64,000 bases of DNA from Pseudomonas sp. NFACC02 (GCF_900110765.1 NZ_FOEO01000005.1:1-64000), one strand, 5' to 3'; shown: positions 36,538-46,087, counted from the first letter of the stretch. The notes: generated by a model not told the origin, from the sequence alone. Made by a program: numbers and translations.

Positions 36538-38040
36538 TCAGCCGCGTGTGGATTGCGGCAACTCTGCGACCAGGCGCAGGGACGCGGTCAGTTCGTCCAG
36601 CTGATAGTGAGGGCGCAGGTACGTCACGGCCTTGTACACGCCAGGCTTGCCAGGCACTTCGAAGACTTCGGCACGGGCTTCGCGCAGCGGGAATTTGGCC
36701 TTGGCCTCCTGGCTGGCGGTGTCGTCGAGCAGCACATAGCTGGACAGCCATTTGTTCAGGAACAGTTCGACATCCTTGCGCGATGCAAAGCTGCCGACCT
36801 TGTCGCGCATGATCGCTTTCATGTAGTGGGCGATGCGCGAGGTGGCGAAGATGTACTGCAGCTGTGCCGAGAGCCGCGCGTTGGCGTTGGCGATATCGGT
36901 GTTGTACTGCTTCTGCTTCTGCGTCGACTGGGTGCCGAAGAACGCGGCGTAGTCGGTGCCTTTGCAGTGAACCAGCGGAATGAAACCCAGGTCCGACAGC
37001 TCTTTTTCACGGCGGTCGGTGATCGCGATCTCAGTCGGGCATTTGAGCGCGATTTCGCCATCGTCGGTCTTGAACGTATGCGTCGGCAGACCTTCCACCA
37101 GACCGCCGCCCTCGACCCCACGAATGGCCACGCACCAGCCATAACGCGAGAACGCATCGGTAACGCGCGTGCCCAGTGCATAGGCGGCGTTCATCCACAG
37201 GTACTTGTTGTGATCGCGACCATCGACGCTTTCGACGAAGTTGAATTCCTCGACCGGCGTGGTATCCGGGCCATACGGCAGACGACCCAGCACGTGGGGC
37301 AGGGTCAGGCCGACGTAGCGAGAGTCTTCGGAGTTACGGAAGGACTTCCACTTGGCGTATTCGACGGTATCGAAAATCTTCGCCAGGTCACGCGGGCCCG
37401 ACATGTCGGTGAACGAGTCCCAGCCAAACAGCTCAGGCGATGCCGCGGAAATGAACGGCGCATGGGCAGCCGCGGCCACATGGGAAATCTCTTCGAGCAG
37501 GTACATGTCTTCGGGGTTGCGGTTGAACTCGTAATCGCCCAGCAGCATGCCGAACGGTGCGCCACCGAAGGTGCCGTACTCTTCCTCGTAGATCTTCTTG
37601 AACAGCGCGCTCTGGTCGAACTCGGAGGACGCTTTGAGATCGCGCACCAGGTCTTTTTTCGACGCATTGAGCAGATGAATCTTCAGCGTGGTGCTGGTTT
37701 CGGTCTGATCCACCTGATACTTCAGGCCGCGCCAGGACGCCTCGAGCTGCTGAAATTCGCGGGCATGCATGATCTCGTTCATCTGCTCGGAGAGCATGGA
37801 GTCGATCTCGGCGATCCGCGCATCCAGCACGGCGATCAGGTCTTTGCTCGGCGTCATCTCGCCTTCGAGAACCTGGGCCACCAGCTCACCGATCAGGTCG
37901 CGGGTGCGGGTACGTTCGGTTTCCGAACGGGCGACACGGCTTTCGGAAATGATGCTGTCGAGCAGCGACGACTGGGGCGCGAAGTTTTCCACTTCAACCA
38001 GATCGGCGTCCTGCTGAGCCACGGTTTGTTTATCGTTCAT
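36538..38040 (-). CDS. tssC: T6SS sheath protein TssC (VipB)
   Basis: 500 residues, the standard large sheath subunit. Markers include IAVLDARIAEIDSMLSEQMNEIMHA, EASWRGLKYQVDQTE, LLGDYEFNRNPEDMYLLEEISHVAAAAHAPFI and the late RLSAQLQYIFATSRIAHYMK. It polymerises with TssB around the Hcp tube. It lies 14 bp after tssB. Confidence 0.96.
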   Translation of the reverse strand: MNDKQTVAQQDADLVEVENFAPQSSLLDSIISESRVARSETERTRTRDLIGELVAQVLEGEMTPSKDLIAVLDARIAEIDSMLSEQMNEIMHAREFQQLEASWRGLKYQVDQTETSTTLKIHLLNASKKDLVRDLKASSEFDQSALFKKIYEEEYGTFGGAPFGMLLGDYEFNRNPEDMYLLEEISHVAAAAHAPFISAASPELFGWDSFTDMSGPRDLAKIFDTVEYAKWKSFRNSEDSRYVGLTLPHVLGRLPYGPDTTPVEEFNFVESVDGRDHNKYLWMNAAYALGTRVTDAFSRYGWCVAIRGVEGGGLVEGLPTHTFKTDDGEIALKCPTEIAITDRREKELSDLGFIPLVHCKGTDYAAFFGTQSTQKQKQYNTDIANANARLSAQLQYIFATSRIAHYMKAIMRDKVGSFASRKDVELFLNKWLSSYVLLDDTASQEAKAKFPLREARAEVFEVPGKPGVYKAVTYLRPHYQLDELTASLRLVAELPQSTRG

Positions 38041-38054
38041 CGTCGTGCTCCTGC

Positions 38055-38588
38055 TTACTCTTTGGCATCGGTGGCTGGAACGGCGGCTTCACGGCCGAAT
38101 TCCTTGCCCAGCGTTTTCAGCTTTTCGGTGTTCTGCAACACGTCCATCAACAGCTCTTCGAGCTTGTCGTTGCCGCCCATCTTGTTGCGCAGGTCGGCCA
38201 GTTTGTTGCGGACCTCCAGCAGCTTGCGCAATGGCTCGACCTGCTTGACCACGTTCTGCGGTTCGAAGTCTTCCAGGGCGTTGAAGTTGAGCTCGACGCC
38301 CAGTTGTGTGCCGTTCTTGGCCAGCGTGTTGTCGACCCGATACGCCAGACGCGGCTTGATGCCCTTGAGCACGCCGTTGAAGTTGTCACGGTCGATGAAG
38401 ATAAACTTGCGGTCCTTGAGCTTTGGCAAAGGCTCCAGCGGATTGCCGGAGAAATCGCCCAGCACGCCGACGACAAAGGGCAGCTCTTTCTTTTCCTGAG
38501 CGTCGCCGATGTCCACGTCGTAGGTGATATGGACCCGAGGGGCGCGAACGCGGTCGAGTTTGTGCTGGGTACTTTCCTTCTTCGCCAT
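38055..38588 (-). CDS. tssB: T6SS sheath protein TssB (VipA)
   Basis: 177 residues with RVRAPRVHITYDVDIGD, ELPFVVGVLGDFSGNP, RKFIFIDRDNFNGVLKGIKPRL and LNFNALEDFEPQNV, all family hallmarks. The start is preceded by AGGAGATCACG. It pairs with TssC to build the contractile sheath. Confidence 0.95.
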   Translation of the reverse strand: MAKKESTQHKLDRVRAPRVHITYDVDIGDAQEKKELPFVVGVLGDFSGNPLEPLPKLKDRKFIFIDRDNFNGVLKGIKPRLAYRVDNTLAKNGTQLGVELNFNALEDFEPQNVVKQVEPLRKLLEVRNKLADLRNKMGGNDKLEELLMDVLQNTEKLKTLGKEFGREAAVPATDAKE

Positions 38589-38656
38589 CGTGATCTCCTG
38601 TGCGAGTGGCTCGCTGCAAGTCGTTTGCGTATCGGCCCGACGATGAGCCGGCCGCG

Positions 38657-39406
38657 TTACAGTCCTTCGATCGTCATCAGCAGGCGCTGACGGATCTCAT
38701 CTTTCATTTCCATGATGCTGTCGTGGCCCACCAACTCCTCGAAGCTGGCGTTGCCTGCAATCTGGGTGCTGCTGCGGATGACCGAGTCATCCGGCAAGGT
38801 CGAGCGCACGGGCGAACTGATCACGCAGAAGGGCAGGTCGCCGAAATCTTTCAACCGCTCAAAACTGACCGGGAACCGCAGCCCTTCGAACAAGCGGCCC
38901 AGCCCCGGTGCTTTGCTGACGCAGTAAAACAGCACCAGGTAATGCACGACGAAGCGGTACAGCTCGGCGCTGCTGCGGTTCGGGTCTTTGATGACCTTGC
39001 GGAACTGCGCCAGGTCGAATGAGTTGAAGCCCACTACCCAGCGCGTCGGGCTGGTGATTCGAATGGTCTGGCCGCTCTGTTCCAGCACCTTGTCGTATTC
39101 CAGTGGAAACAACTCGGGCGTGGTGCTGATCAGGTTCAGCGGCACTTCCAGTTCACTGACCAACTGGAACGGAGACGCCGCCCCAATTCTGTCGTACAGC
39201 GCTTTGAGTTCCTTGAAGTGATGCTGGGTTTCACGACCGCTGCTGCGTTGCGCGCCCTGCAGGTATTCGCCAAACAGGTTCTGCGGACGAATCAGCAAGG
39301 ACAGCGTCGCGAGGTAGTCAGAAGCTTGCGCCTTGAGCACATCGGAAATCGCCCGAGTCTGGCTTCGCAGCTTGACCAATGCTTCTACATCAAACGTCTG
39401 AGTCAT
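38657..39406 (-). CDS. T6SS-associated protein of unknown function, first gene of the cluster
   Basis: 249 residues; the first gene of the minus-strand operon, 68 bp before tssB. No signal peptide or membrane segment is seen, so it should be cytoplasmic. It starts MTQTFDVEALVKLRSQTRAI with a helical region, has a hydrophobic core (AELYRFVVHYLVLFYCVSKA) and ends with a helical tail. I do not recognise a domain. Position next to the sheath genes suggests a structural or assembly role, possibly acting with the short TssA, but that is inference. Confidence 0.75.
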   Translation of the reverse strand: MTQTFDVEALVKLRSQTRAISDVLKAQASDYLATLSLLIRPQNLFGEYLQGAQRSSGRETQHHFKELKALYDRIGAASPFQLVSELEVPLNLISTTPELFPLEYDKVLEQSGQTIRITSPTRWVVGFNSFDLAQFRKVIKDPNRSSAELYRFVVHYLVLFYCVSKAPGLGRLFEGLRFPVSFERLKDFGDLPFCVISSPVRSTLPDDSVIRSSTQIAGNASFEELVGHDSIMEMKDEIRQRLLMTIEGL

Positions 39407-39617
39407 CGATACATCGTCCTTGAACCCTTCACTACAACCTCCCGGAAAACGACCCGGGGAATGGGAAAGGCTACGTATTGCTCAACCGGCACACCTGTTC
39501 GGAAAGTTCGACCCCGGACTGACAGCATCACGAAATCGCCCCGCACAATAGGTGAAAGTGGGGTGCTAGCAAATCAATATTGTCTAGCCAGTAGCGTCAG
39601 CTCAGGCACCATTTCAC

Positions 39618-39633
39618 GTAGGAAAGTTCCTAC
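39618..39633. promoter_or_regulatory. Inverted repeat GTAGGAA-AG-TTCCTAC in the T6SS promoter region
   Basis: Seven-base perfect arms separated by AG. It lies about 210 bp upstream of the first T6SS gene. The shape (TAGGAA…TTCCTA, 14 bp) resembles sites of NarL/FixJ-type response regulators such as the RcsB box; the match is by eye. It is a candidate T6SS operator. Confidence 0.45.
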
Positions 39634-39792
39634 AGACGGCAAGTTTTTCTCGTTTTTGATACACACCGCAATGATGTCTGAGTGCTATTAGTTACGATTC
39701 TGATACACATGGATTTCGCTGCAGGCCTTGTGTAACAAGGGCTTCAGCGATTTTTTGGATCCCATTATCGTGCTCGAATAAAAGATGAAAAA

Positions 39793-39808
39793 GGTGAACC
39801 GGTTCACC
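39793..39808. promoter_or_regulatory. 16-bp perfect palindrome GGTGAACCGGTTCACC
   Basis: It lies in the roughly 680-bp divergent region between the T6SS operon and the M48/HscC operon. A CCGG-centred palindrome of this type is typical of LacI- or TetR-family operators. No matching regulator gene is adjacent. The rest of 39407-40090 has no gene that I can support; short frames there lack ribosome sites. Confidence 0.5.
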
Positions 39809-40090
39809 CCGTGCGTTACGGATGAGCGTGAACTAAGGAATGAACTTGGTGTTTTTGGGGCGCGTTGGTGATGGCAACGGGGCGGAGTGCGCCATGTGAT
39901 CCGTGACACATTCGTGCTCGCTCGGGGTACTGAAAACTGGGTATTCAGGGTATAACGCCGTCTGCAACACAGCGGCAGTCCAACTCATCTGCCGCCAGTT
40001 GCCAGGAGCTCAAAAGCCTCGGTTTTTGTTAAAGGGATGTTCAGCTCGCCGTGCCGGGTCGGCGGCGATGCACTGATTGTTGAGTGTCAA

Positions 40091-42301
40091 ATGATGCGAA
40101 AGATGAAGCTTGTCGTTTTATTGATCCTGTTGCCTGTGCTCCTCGGATTGTCAGGCGCTTGGGAGTTGCAACGCAGTACCGACAGCTACAACCAGTTGGT
40201 TCGGCACCAGGCAGAGCTTGCCAATATTGGTGTGCAACTTCGGGAGATGGCGAGCCAGGACAAGAATGCCTGGATCGAGATCAATGACCGCCGAGTCAGC
40301 GTGGATCTGGCTATGATTCGCTTTGGGAAGGCAGAGGACGATAACCGCCAGGTCCTTGTGCTGACGCGGGTCACGGCTGGCATTGCCTGGAGTGTCGTCA
40401 TTCTGGGGTTCATGGCCGCACTTGTAGGTTCCCTCGGACTTCTGTCCTTGGCCTGGGCCGGTTCTCGCGCCCTTGAGTCGCGTGAGCGATTGCTTCACTC
40501 CTTTACCCGGGTCAGTCGCGTCCTGCCGTTCGTTCTGAGCGGGCACATCTTTGCCATGGCTGCGGCCGTCGCTGCCATTCTGATTTACGAAGGGCTGGGA
40601 CTCTGGCACGCAGGCCGAATGTCCCCCGGCGAGTTAAAGCTGATGGCGGCCGCCTTCATCACAGGGTTGGTTTGCCTCTATTCCATCTGGGCCATGGGCA
40701 AGCAGTTAAAGGTCATGCTGCATATGTTCAAGCCCACCGCCATGGTGGTTCTCGGTCAGTCCGTGACGCCGGAGCAAGCGCCATTGCTGTGGGACTTCGT
40801 GCGCGATCTGGCGCAGCGACTCGACGCGTTGCAGCCCGACCACATTGTGCTGGGCATGAGTGAAGGTTTTTACGTCACCTCAAGCGAAGTCAATCTGTTG
40901 CCTTGCGACGCACACCTCTCAGGGCGAACGCTGCATGTCCCAATCGTGTACCTGGGCCTGCTCGATGAAGCGCAGACACGCGCAGTGATTGGCCATGAAC
41001 TGGCCCACTTCGTCGGCGCCGATACGGAATACAGCCAGCGATTTTTGCCGATCTACGACGGTATCAGCCGCAGCCTGGAAGCGATCTTTCAGACCATGCT
41101 CAGCAGCGGTTTGCTCCAGCGCACGATTCTGCGTCCAGCGCTGATGCTGGGGATGCACTTCATGGAAAGTTTTGACCACGCCGTCAATCACTGGGGCCGT
41201 GTTCGGGAACTCGCTGCCGATGCTGCGGGTGCGCAGGTGGCCAGTAACATTGCAATCGCTTCGGCCTTATTGCGCATCTCCGCACTTGAGCCCATCTTGC
41301 AGGAGCGCCTCGGCAAGCACGTAGGCGATGCGACCAACCCCAGGCCCGGCTATGTGATGCCAACCAATCTGCCGAGCCTCGTGCTTCACGAGCTCAGCGA
41401 TCAGGTATTGACCTTGCCTGAAGAAGAACTGGCCACTCAACTAGCTCACCCCTCCGATACTCACCCTTCCAATGGTGAGCGAATCGCCTCATTGCAGGTC
41501 ACGGTCGACGAGGCGGTTCGCAGCGCTATCCATCCGGTCGACGCGGTCCAGGCCTGCGCCGCGATGGACCGCTATTTCGTCGCCCCGCAACAGCTTCACG
41601 GCTGTATCACCGAGACCTTCCTGGGTCATTACGTCGCGCTCGATGCCGAAACCGTCGAGCAATTGCGTGCGTACGCCAGTAAGGTTAGCAGTGACCTGCC
41701 ATTGCACGAAGGTGGGCGCGTGCGAGGGATCATCACACTCATCATCGTGGGCCTGGTTTTCCTGGCTGGGGCAGGTTTGCTGCCTTTCGCCTGGCTGTAT
41801 CCGGAAGTGTTCAAAGGTCAAACATCCATGGTTTACATCATCGGTGGCGTGCTGATGGCGCTCGCGGCGATCGGTCTGCCTTACACGCTTCGCCTGGTGT
41901 TGCGGGCGGACACCACTGCCTTGCTGTTAACGCCTGACCATTTCGTTTTCGCCAACCTCAAAGCGCCTTTGCCAATCGAGCACATCAATGATTTCGGCCT
42001 GCATGTCGGCAAAGGCATCATGCTGAATCTGTTGCTTGAAGACGATGCGCCAATGCCTGAATTGATCTCCCGCTCCTTCTTTGCGCCCGGCGCCAGACTG
42101 AATAAGAAAAGCCGCTGGGTTCAATTGCAACTCGTGCAGTTTTGCCGGGACAACAAAAAGCTCAAGATAGAAGAACTGGCAGAACTGATTGGCACTTATC
42201 TCGCCTCGTCAACTGCACGGCGCATCCTTCAAGAGCGTTTCGAACAGGCAACAGTAAATGAGTGTCCAGAGGATGACCTAAGGTCCGCTGAGGCTCGTTA
42301 A
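40091..42301 (+). CDS. Membrane-bound M48-family metallopeptidase
   Basis: 736 residues from ATG 40091 (ATG 40094 is equally likely; TTGAGTG lies just upstream). Membrane helices: about 5-25, then a pair around 100-170, one near 190-210, and two near 540-600. The zinc site is HELAH at 302-306 in AVIGHELAHFVGAD, with the third ligand E373 in RELAADAAGA, the classic M48 RExxAD arrangement. M48 enzymes such as HtpX and Oma1 cut misfolded or regulatory membrane proteins. The extra C-terminal part (about 600-736) has no recognised domain. First gene of a three-gene operon with hscC (39 bp gap) and a J-like gene. Confidence 0.82.
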   Translation: MMRKMKLVVLLILLPVLLGLSGAWELQRSTDSYNQLVRHQAELANIGVQLREMASQDKNAWIEINDRRVSVDLAMIRFGKAEDDNRQVLVLTRVTAGIAWSVVILGFMAALVGSLGLLSLAWAGSRALESRERLLHSFTRVSRVLPFVLSGHIFAMAAAVAAILIYEGLGLWHAGRMSPGELKLMAAAFITGLVCLYSIWAMGKQLKVMLHMFKPTAMVVLGQSVTPEQAPLLWDFVRDLAQRLDALQPDHIVLGMSEGFYVTSSEVNLLPCDAHLSGRTLHVPIVYLGLLDEAQTRAVIGHELAHFVGADTEYSQRFLPIYDGISRSLEAIFQTMLSSGLLQRTILRPALMLGMHFMESFDHAVNHWGRVRELAADAAGAQVASNIAIASALLRISALEPILQERLGKHVGDATNPRPGYVMPTNLPSLVLHELSDQVLTLPEEELATQLAHPSDTHPSNGERIASLQVTVDEAVRSAIHPVDAVQACAAMDRYFVAPQQLHGCITETFLGHYVALDAETVEQLRAYASKVSSDLPLHEGGRVRGIITLIIVGLVFLAGAGLLPFAWLYPEVFKGQTSMVYIIGGVLMALAAIGLPYTLRLVLRADTTALLLTPDHFVFANLKAPLPIEHINDFGLHVGKGIMLNLLLEDDAPMPELISRSFFAPGARLNKKSRWVQLQLVQFCRDNKKLKIEELAELIGTYLASSTARRILQERFEQATVNECPEDDLRSAEAR

Positions 42302-42340
42302 TATCTGCGGCTCTTGCGTCGCAAAGAAAAGGATACGTTG

Positions 42341-44038
42341 ATGATCATAGGGATTGACCTTGGGACCACCAACAGTTTGGTCGCCGTCTGGGATAACGAC
42401 GCCAGTGTTTTGGTGCCCAACGCGTTGGGCCAATTGCTGACCCCTTCTGTCGTAGGGTTGGACGACCAGGGGCGGATTCTCGTAGGCCAGGCCGCGCGTG
42501 AGCGCCTGCATACGCATCCGACCATGACCACGGCGCTATTCAAACGCCACATGGGCAGTGCTCACACCGTGCAATTAGGTCCGAGATCATTGCGCCCGGA
42601 AGAGCTTTCGGCATTGGTGCTCAGGAGTCTCAAGGAAGATGTCGAACGTGCCTATGGCAAACCGGTGAATGAGGCGGTGATCAGCGTCCCTGCTTATTTC
42701 AGTGATGCACAGCGCCATGCCACCCGCATTGCGGGCGAGTTGGCCGGACTGAAAGTCGACAAGCTGATTAACGAACCTACCGCCGCGGCGCTAGCCTATG
42801 GATTGCCTCAGCAGAATAAGGAAACCTCATTCCTGGTCTTCGATCTGGGCGGCGGAACTTTTGACGTCTCTATCCTTGAGCTGTTCGAGGGTGTCATGGA
42901 GGTACGGGCCAGCGCTGGCGACAATTACCTTGGCGGTGAAGATTTCGATCAGTTGCTGGCTGAGCGGTTTATTCAGACACAGCGTGGGCAGCCTGGGTTT
43001 CCGGAAGCGCAATCGATAGCCCAACCCCTACGCCGAGAAGCTGAGCGAGTGCGCCAGGCGTTAGGAAATGAAAGCTGGGCTGAGTTCGTTTTGCTTGCAG
43101 ATGGACAGCAGTGGAAACATGTTTTCACCCAAGATGATGTGGCCACATTGTTTGCGCCATTGCTTGAGCGACTGCGCAACCCTATCGAGCGTGCGCTGCG
43201 AGATGCCCGGATTCGAGTCAATGAGCTCGATGAGGTCCTTCTGGTGGGTGGTACCACACGCATGCCCTTGGTACGCAAACTGGCCGCTGGGCTCTTCGGT
43301 CGTTTCCCTTCAATTCATGTCAACCCTGACGAAGCCGTTGCTCACGGTGCAGCCATTCAGGCGGCGCTGAAGTCCCGCAGTGCTGCATTAGAGGAGGTTG
43401 TTCTGACCGACGTATGTTCCTATACCTTGGGGATCGAAACCGCGCAATTCGTAGGGCAAATCCATGAAGGCGGGCATTATCTGCCAATCATTGAGCGCAA
43501 CAGTACAGTTCCGGTAAGTCGGGTTAAAACCGTCTGCACCGTTGACGAGTCGCAGGAACGCGTACTGGTCAAAATTTATCAGGGTGAAAGCCGCCTGGTT
43601 CGGGACAACATCGCTCTGGGGGAACTGGAGATCCCGGTACCGCCCAACACGGGCGGGGTCGTGGATCTGGATGTGCGATTTACCTACGACAATAACGGCA
43701 TCCTGGAATGCCAAGTCAGCATCCCCGCCACTGGAGAGCAGCATGCATTGGTCATCCAGAACAATCCTGGGGTGCTGAGCAATGATGAGATTGCCGAGCG
43801 CCTCCAAGCGCTGGCAGCGCTCAAGGTGCATCCGCGCGATCAGCAAATCAATACGCTGCTGGTAGCCCGTCTGGAACGCCTTTATCAGGAAAGCCTGGGC
43901 GACCGCCGAGAGCAGATCGATCATTGGGCAAGCCGCTTTCAGCAAGCGCTTGCCACCCAGGATGAACGGATAATCCGTCAAACCCGCCATGAGCTGAATG
44001 AGCGTATCGCCTTGCTCGAAAAGGGGAGTGGACACTGA
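42341..44038 (+). CDS. hscC: HscC-type Hsp70 chaperone
   Basis: 565 residues, shorter than DnaK (about 640) and near E. coli HscC (556). Nucleotide-binding markers are MIIGIDLGTTNSLVAVWDND, INEPTAAALAYGLPQ, FDLGGGTFDVSILELF and VLLVGGTTRMPLVRKLAAGLFG. The substrate-binding domain begins near DVCSYTLGIET, and the lid is short, as in HscC. Start at MIIGIDLG follows AAAAGGA. HscC-type Hsp70s work with specialised J proteins (DjlB/DjlC in E. coli), one of which follows after three bases. Confidence 0.9.
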   Translation: MIIGIDLGTTNSLVAVWDNDASVLVPNALGQLLTPSVVGLDDQGRILVGQAARERLHTHPTMTTALFKRHMGSAHTVQLGPRSLRPEELSALVLRSLKEDVERAYGKPVNEAVISVPAYFSDAQRHATRIAGELAGLKVDKLINEPTAAALAYGLPQQNKETSFLVFDLGGGTFDVSILELFEGVMEVRASAGDNYLGGEDFDQLLAERFIQTQRGQPGFPEAQSIAQPLRREAERVRQALGNESWAEFVLLADGQQWKHVFTQDDVATLFAPLLERLRNPIERALRDARIRVNELDEVLLVGGTTRMPLVRKLAAGLFGRFPSIHVNPDEAVAHGAAIQAALKSRSAALEEVVLTDVCSYTLGIETAQFVGQIHEGGHYLPIIERNSTVPVSRVKTVCTVDESQERVLVKIYQGESRLVRDNIALGELEIPVPPNTGGVVDLDVRFTYDNNGILECQVSIPATGEQHALVIQNNPGVLSNDEIAERLQALAALKVHPRDQQINTLLVARLERLYQESLGDRREQIDHWASRFQQALATQDERIIRQTRHELNERIALLEKGSGH

Positions 44039-44041
44039 CCC

Positions 44042-45640
44042 ATGGAATCTACTTTCGATTGCTGGAAGGTTCTTGATCTCCCTGGTCGATCCGACGAGCG
44101 CAGCGTCAAACGGCAATACGCCAAGCTGCTCAAGGTCAGCCGTCCTGATGAGGATCCGGTGGGCTTCCAGCACCTGCGTGAAGCTTACGAACAAGCGCTG
44201 CAGATTTTGCGCGAACACGACGAACCAGATGCACTCGCCTGCACCCATCCCGCGAACCTGCCGCCCATTGGGCAAAACAGGCCAGGCTCAATCTCGAAAA
44301 TCACGCCCTCCATGTATGAGCGTGCCGTTGAGCTGTTGTCCGGACTCGATGACTCAGCGATTGATCGATGCTGGACCGAAGCCTTGGCCACAGGATGTGC
44401 CGCCGAGCTCGAAAGGCTGCTGTTCAAGCGTTGCGTGAATGAGCCGAACGCAAATGCGGCCTTATTGGAATGGGGGCTCGAGCAGCGTCAATGGTTGACA
44501 CCCTGGCAACAAATCGCCTTTCCTGAGTCTGAGCAACAACGCCTCGTCTTTAAGATCACGACAGCCCTTTATCGGGAACTTGATAAAAGGATGGCAGGGG
44601 GCGAGGAAGATGAATTCTTCAGCTGCCTGCAGCACAGTGTCCGACAAGCGTGGCTCGCGGATTTGGCACGTCGCCAGGCACTGCAAGTGCATGTACTGAG
44701 CCTGTTCCTTGAGACCGAAGACTGGTCACCGCTGTTGTTCCAGCAAGTGTGTCAGCTGTTTGGTTGGGATATCGATGGGGGAGTGGTGCCTATTGCCGAC
44801 CAGCAGTGGCACGCGTTACGCAGCCGTAGCGAGCACCGTGCCTGGTTCAACGAGCTGCACGCCCTGGCGGAGCAGCATCAGCAATCTCCAAGTCCGCGAG
44901 CCAATGCTGCGGCGCTGTTCTTGCTCACGTCCCGGCCGGACCTGCAACGGGAACTGGCCGAAGGCTTCACAGAGCCTGACTGGCAGGCCTGCGAACAGCT
45001 GTCAGAAACCTTTGCCTCTCGTTTTCCTGACTTACTGGGCTTGTTTCCCAACCACAATCCCTGGTTCTGGCAGACGTTGATCGTCCCAAAGGCTTCACCC
45101 TATGGAGTGAAGCGCGCCGCATGTGCGTTGACCATCGGTCTTGCCCTCCATAATCTGGCCGATTATGACCTCCTGTTCGTTCTGTTCATGCTGCCGTTGT
45201 ACGCGCTGGGCGGGCTGCTTGGGGCACAATTCGGCAAATGGCTGTCTACCCATTGGGTCTCATTGGCAGCGACGATGTATGACCTTGATCTGACTATCAG
45301 CAAGTGGTGCGCGCGGCACAGACTGACCTCGGATCGCCGCTATCTGGTGATACGCAGCAGCGGCCCTCTGCTAATGCTGGGCTGTGTATTCTGGAAATGG
45401 CTTGGTGCGTTAGGCCTCGCTACCTATGTGATTGTCGGAGTGATCGGTGCACTGCAATCGGCCAGTGCAAGGCCGGCAGACCGGGACTACCGCTGGCGAA
45501 AACCATTGCAGGCAATCTATCGGATTGCGGGACTCAGCCGACTTCAATGGTTATTCTGCGTGTCGATGATATTTTTCATCGGATATATACAACTTCATAT
45601 GCCAGGCACCTTACTCACTCAACCTTGGCTGTCTCAGTAA
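44042..45640 (+). CDS. Membrane J-domain-like partner of HscC with RPD in place of HPD
   Basis: 532 residues. The N-terminus (about 1-60) has a DjlB/DjlC-like J-domain: CWKVLDLPGRSDERSVKRQY, AKLLKVSRPDEDP, FQHLREAYEQAL. The invariant His-Pro-Asp loop reads R34-P35-D36, a change that in classical J proteins abolishes Hsp70 stimulation. The middle (about 90-340) is helical and unrecognised. The C-terminus has about four membrane helices (near 360-410, 440-475, 505-525). Together with the chaperone it probably acts at the inner membrane. Three-base spacing to hscC means co-translation. Confidence 0.75.
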   Translation: MESTFDCWKVLDLPGRSDERSVKRQYAKLLKVSRPDEDPVGFQHLREAYEQALQILREHDEPDALACTHPANLPPIGQNRPGSISKITPSMYERAVELLSGLDDSAIDRCWTEALATGCAAELERLLFKRCVNEPNANAALLEWGLEQRQWLTPWQQIAFPESEQQRLVFKITTALYRELDKRMAGGEEDEFFSCLQHSVRQAWLADLARRQALQVHVLSLFLETEDWSPLLFQQVCQLFGWDIDGGVVPIADQQWHALRSRSEHRAWFNELHALAEQHQQSPSPRANAAALFLLTSRPDLQRELAEGFTEPDWQACEQLSETFASRFPDLLGLFPNHNPWFWQTLIVPKASPYGVKRAACALTIGLALHNLADYDLLFVLFMLPLYALGGLLGAQFGKWLSTHWVSLAATMYDLDLTISKWCARHRLTSDRRYLVIRSSGPLLMLGCVFWKWLGALGLATYVIVGVIGALQSASARPADRDYRWRKPLQAIYRIAGLSRLQWLFCVSMIFFIGYIQLHMPGTLLTQPWLSQ

Positions 45641-45826
45641 AGTCGCATGTCTTTTTTGGCTCAGAAACCTTTGGTAGTAGATGGGGCCGCCGAGTTATCT
45701 CAGATATTCGAGAGGCCTTTCTGGTGGTCGCCCGTCAGGGAGTTGAGTTCTCAGTCCGTGTGCAATTAGATCCCGGATGTGGTCTGCGACGTACGACAAT
45801 GGATTCTGATCGCTCATCGGTGAAGA

Positions 45827-46087
45827 TCAGCGACAGGTCTCCGGGCCGAAGGTTATCTCGGTGATAGGCTCGGCCTGGGTGCTGGAGTAGCTGTACGTGA
45901 TCGTGTTCCCGAGCTCAAGCAAGAACAGATAGGCCGTCTGGCTGCACAGCGCTTTCTGGATCTGCTGAGTCAGGTAGCTTTCGTAGTACACCCGCTCGCC
46001 AGAGGGGCTGGGCCATATTGACATCCCTTGTCGGTGTTTTAGTTGGATTTCGCTGACGTAGTTATCCTGAGACCTGACTTCACGCAT
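45827..46087 (-). pseudogene. Probable 3' part of an immunity-like or secreted small protein, copy 1
   Basis: 86 codons on the minus strand ending FGPETCR. The segment with ALCSQTAYLFLLELGNTITY and SYSSTQAEPITEITF looks like the C-terminal half of small proteins that end in a beta hairpin and a conserved cysteine; the expected N-terminal half with a signal sequence is missing. A second, more decayed copy lies upstream at 46275-46400. No convincing ribosome site precedes the first ATG. Confidence 0.45.

Noticed and set aside
36442..38499. 685-codon open frame antisense to tssC/tssB
   Set aside because: Shadow of the sheath genes, crosses gene borders and lacks a ribosome site.
45304..45864. 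186-codon frame overlapping the end of the J-like gene
   Set aside because: Out-of-phase frame without a ribosome site; most of it is inside the J-like gene.
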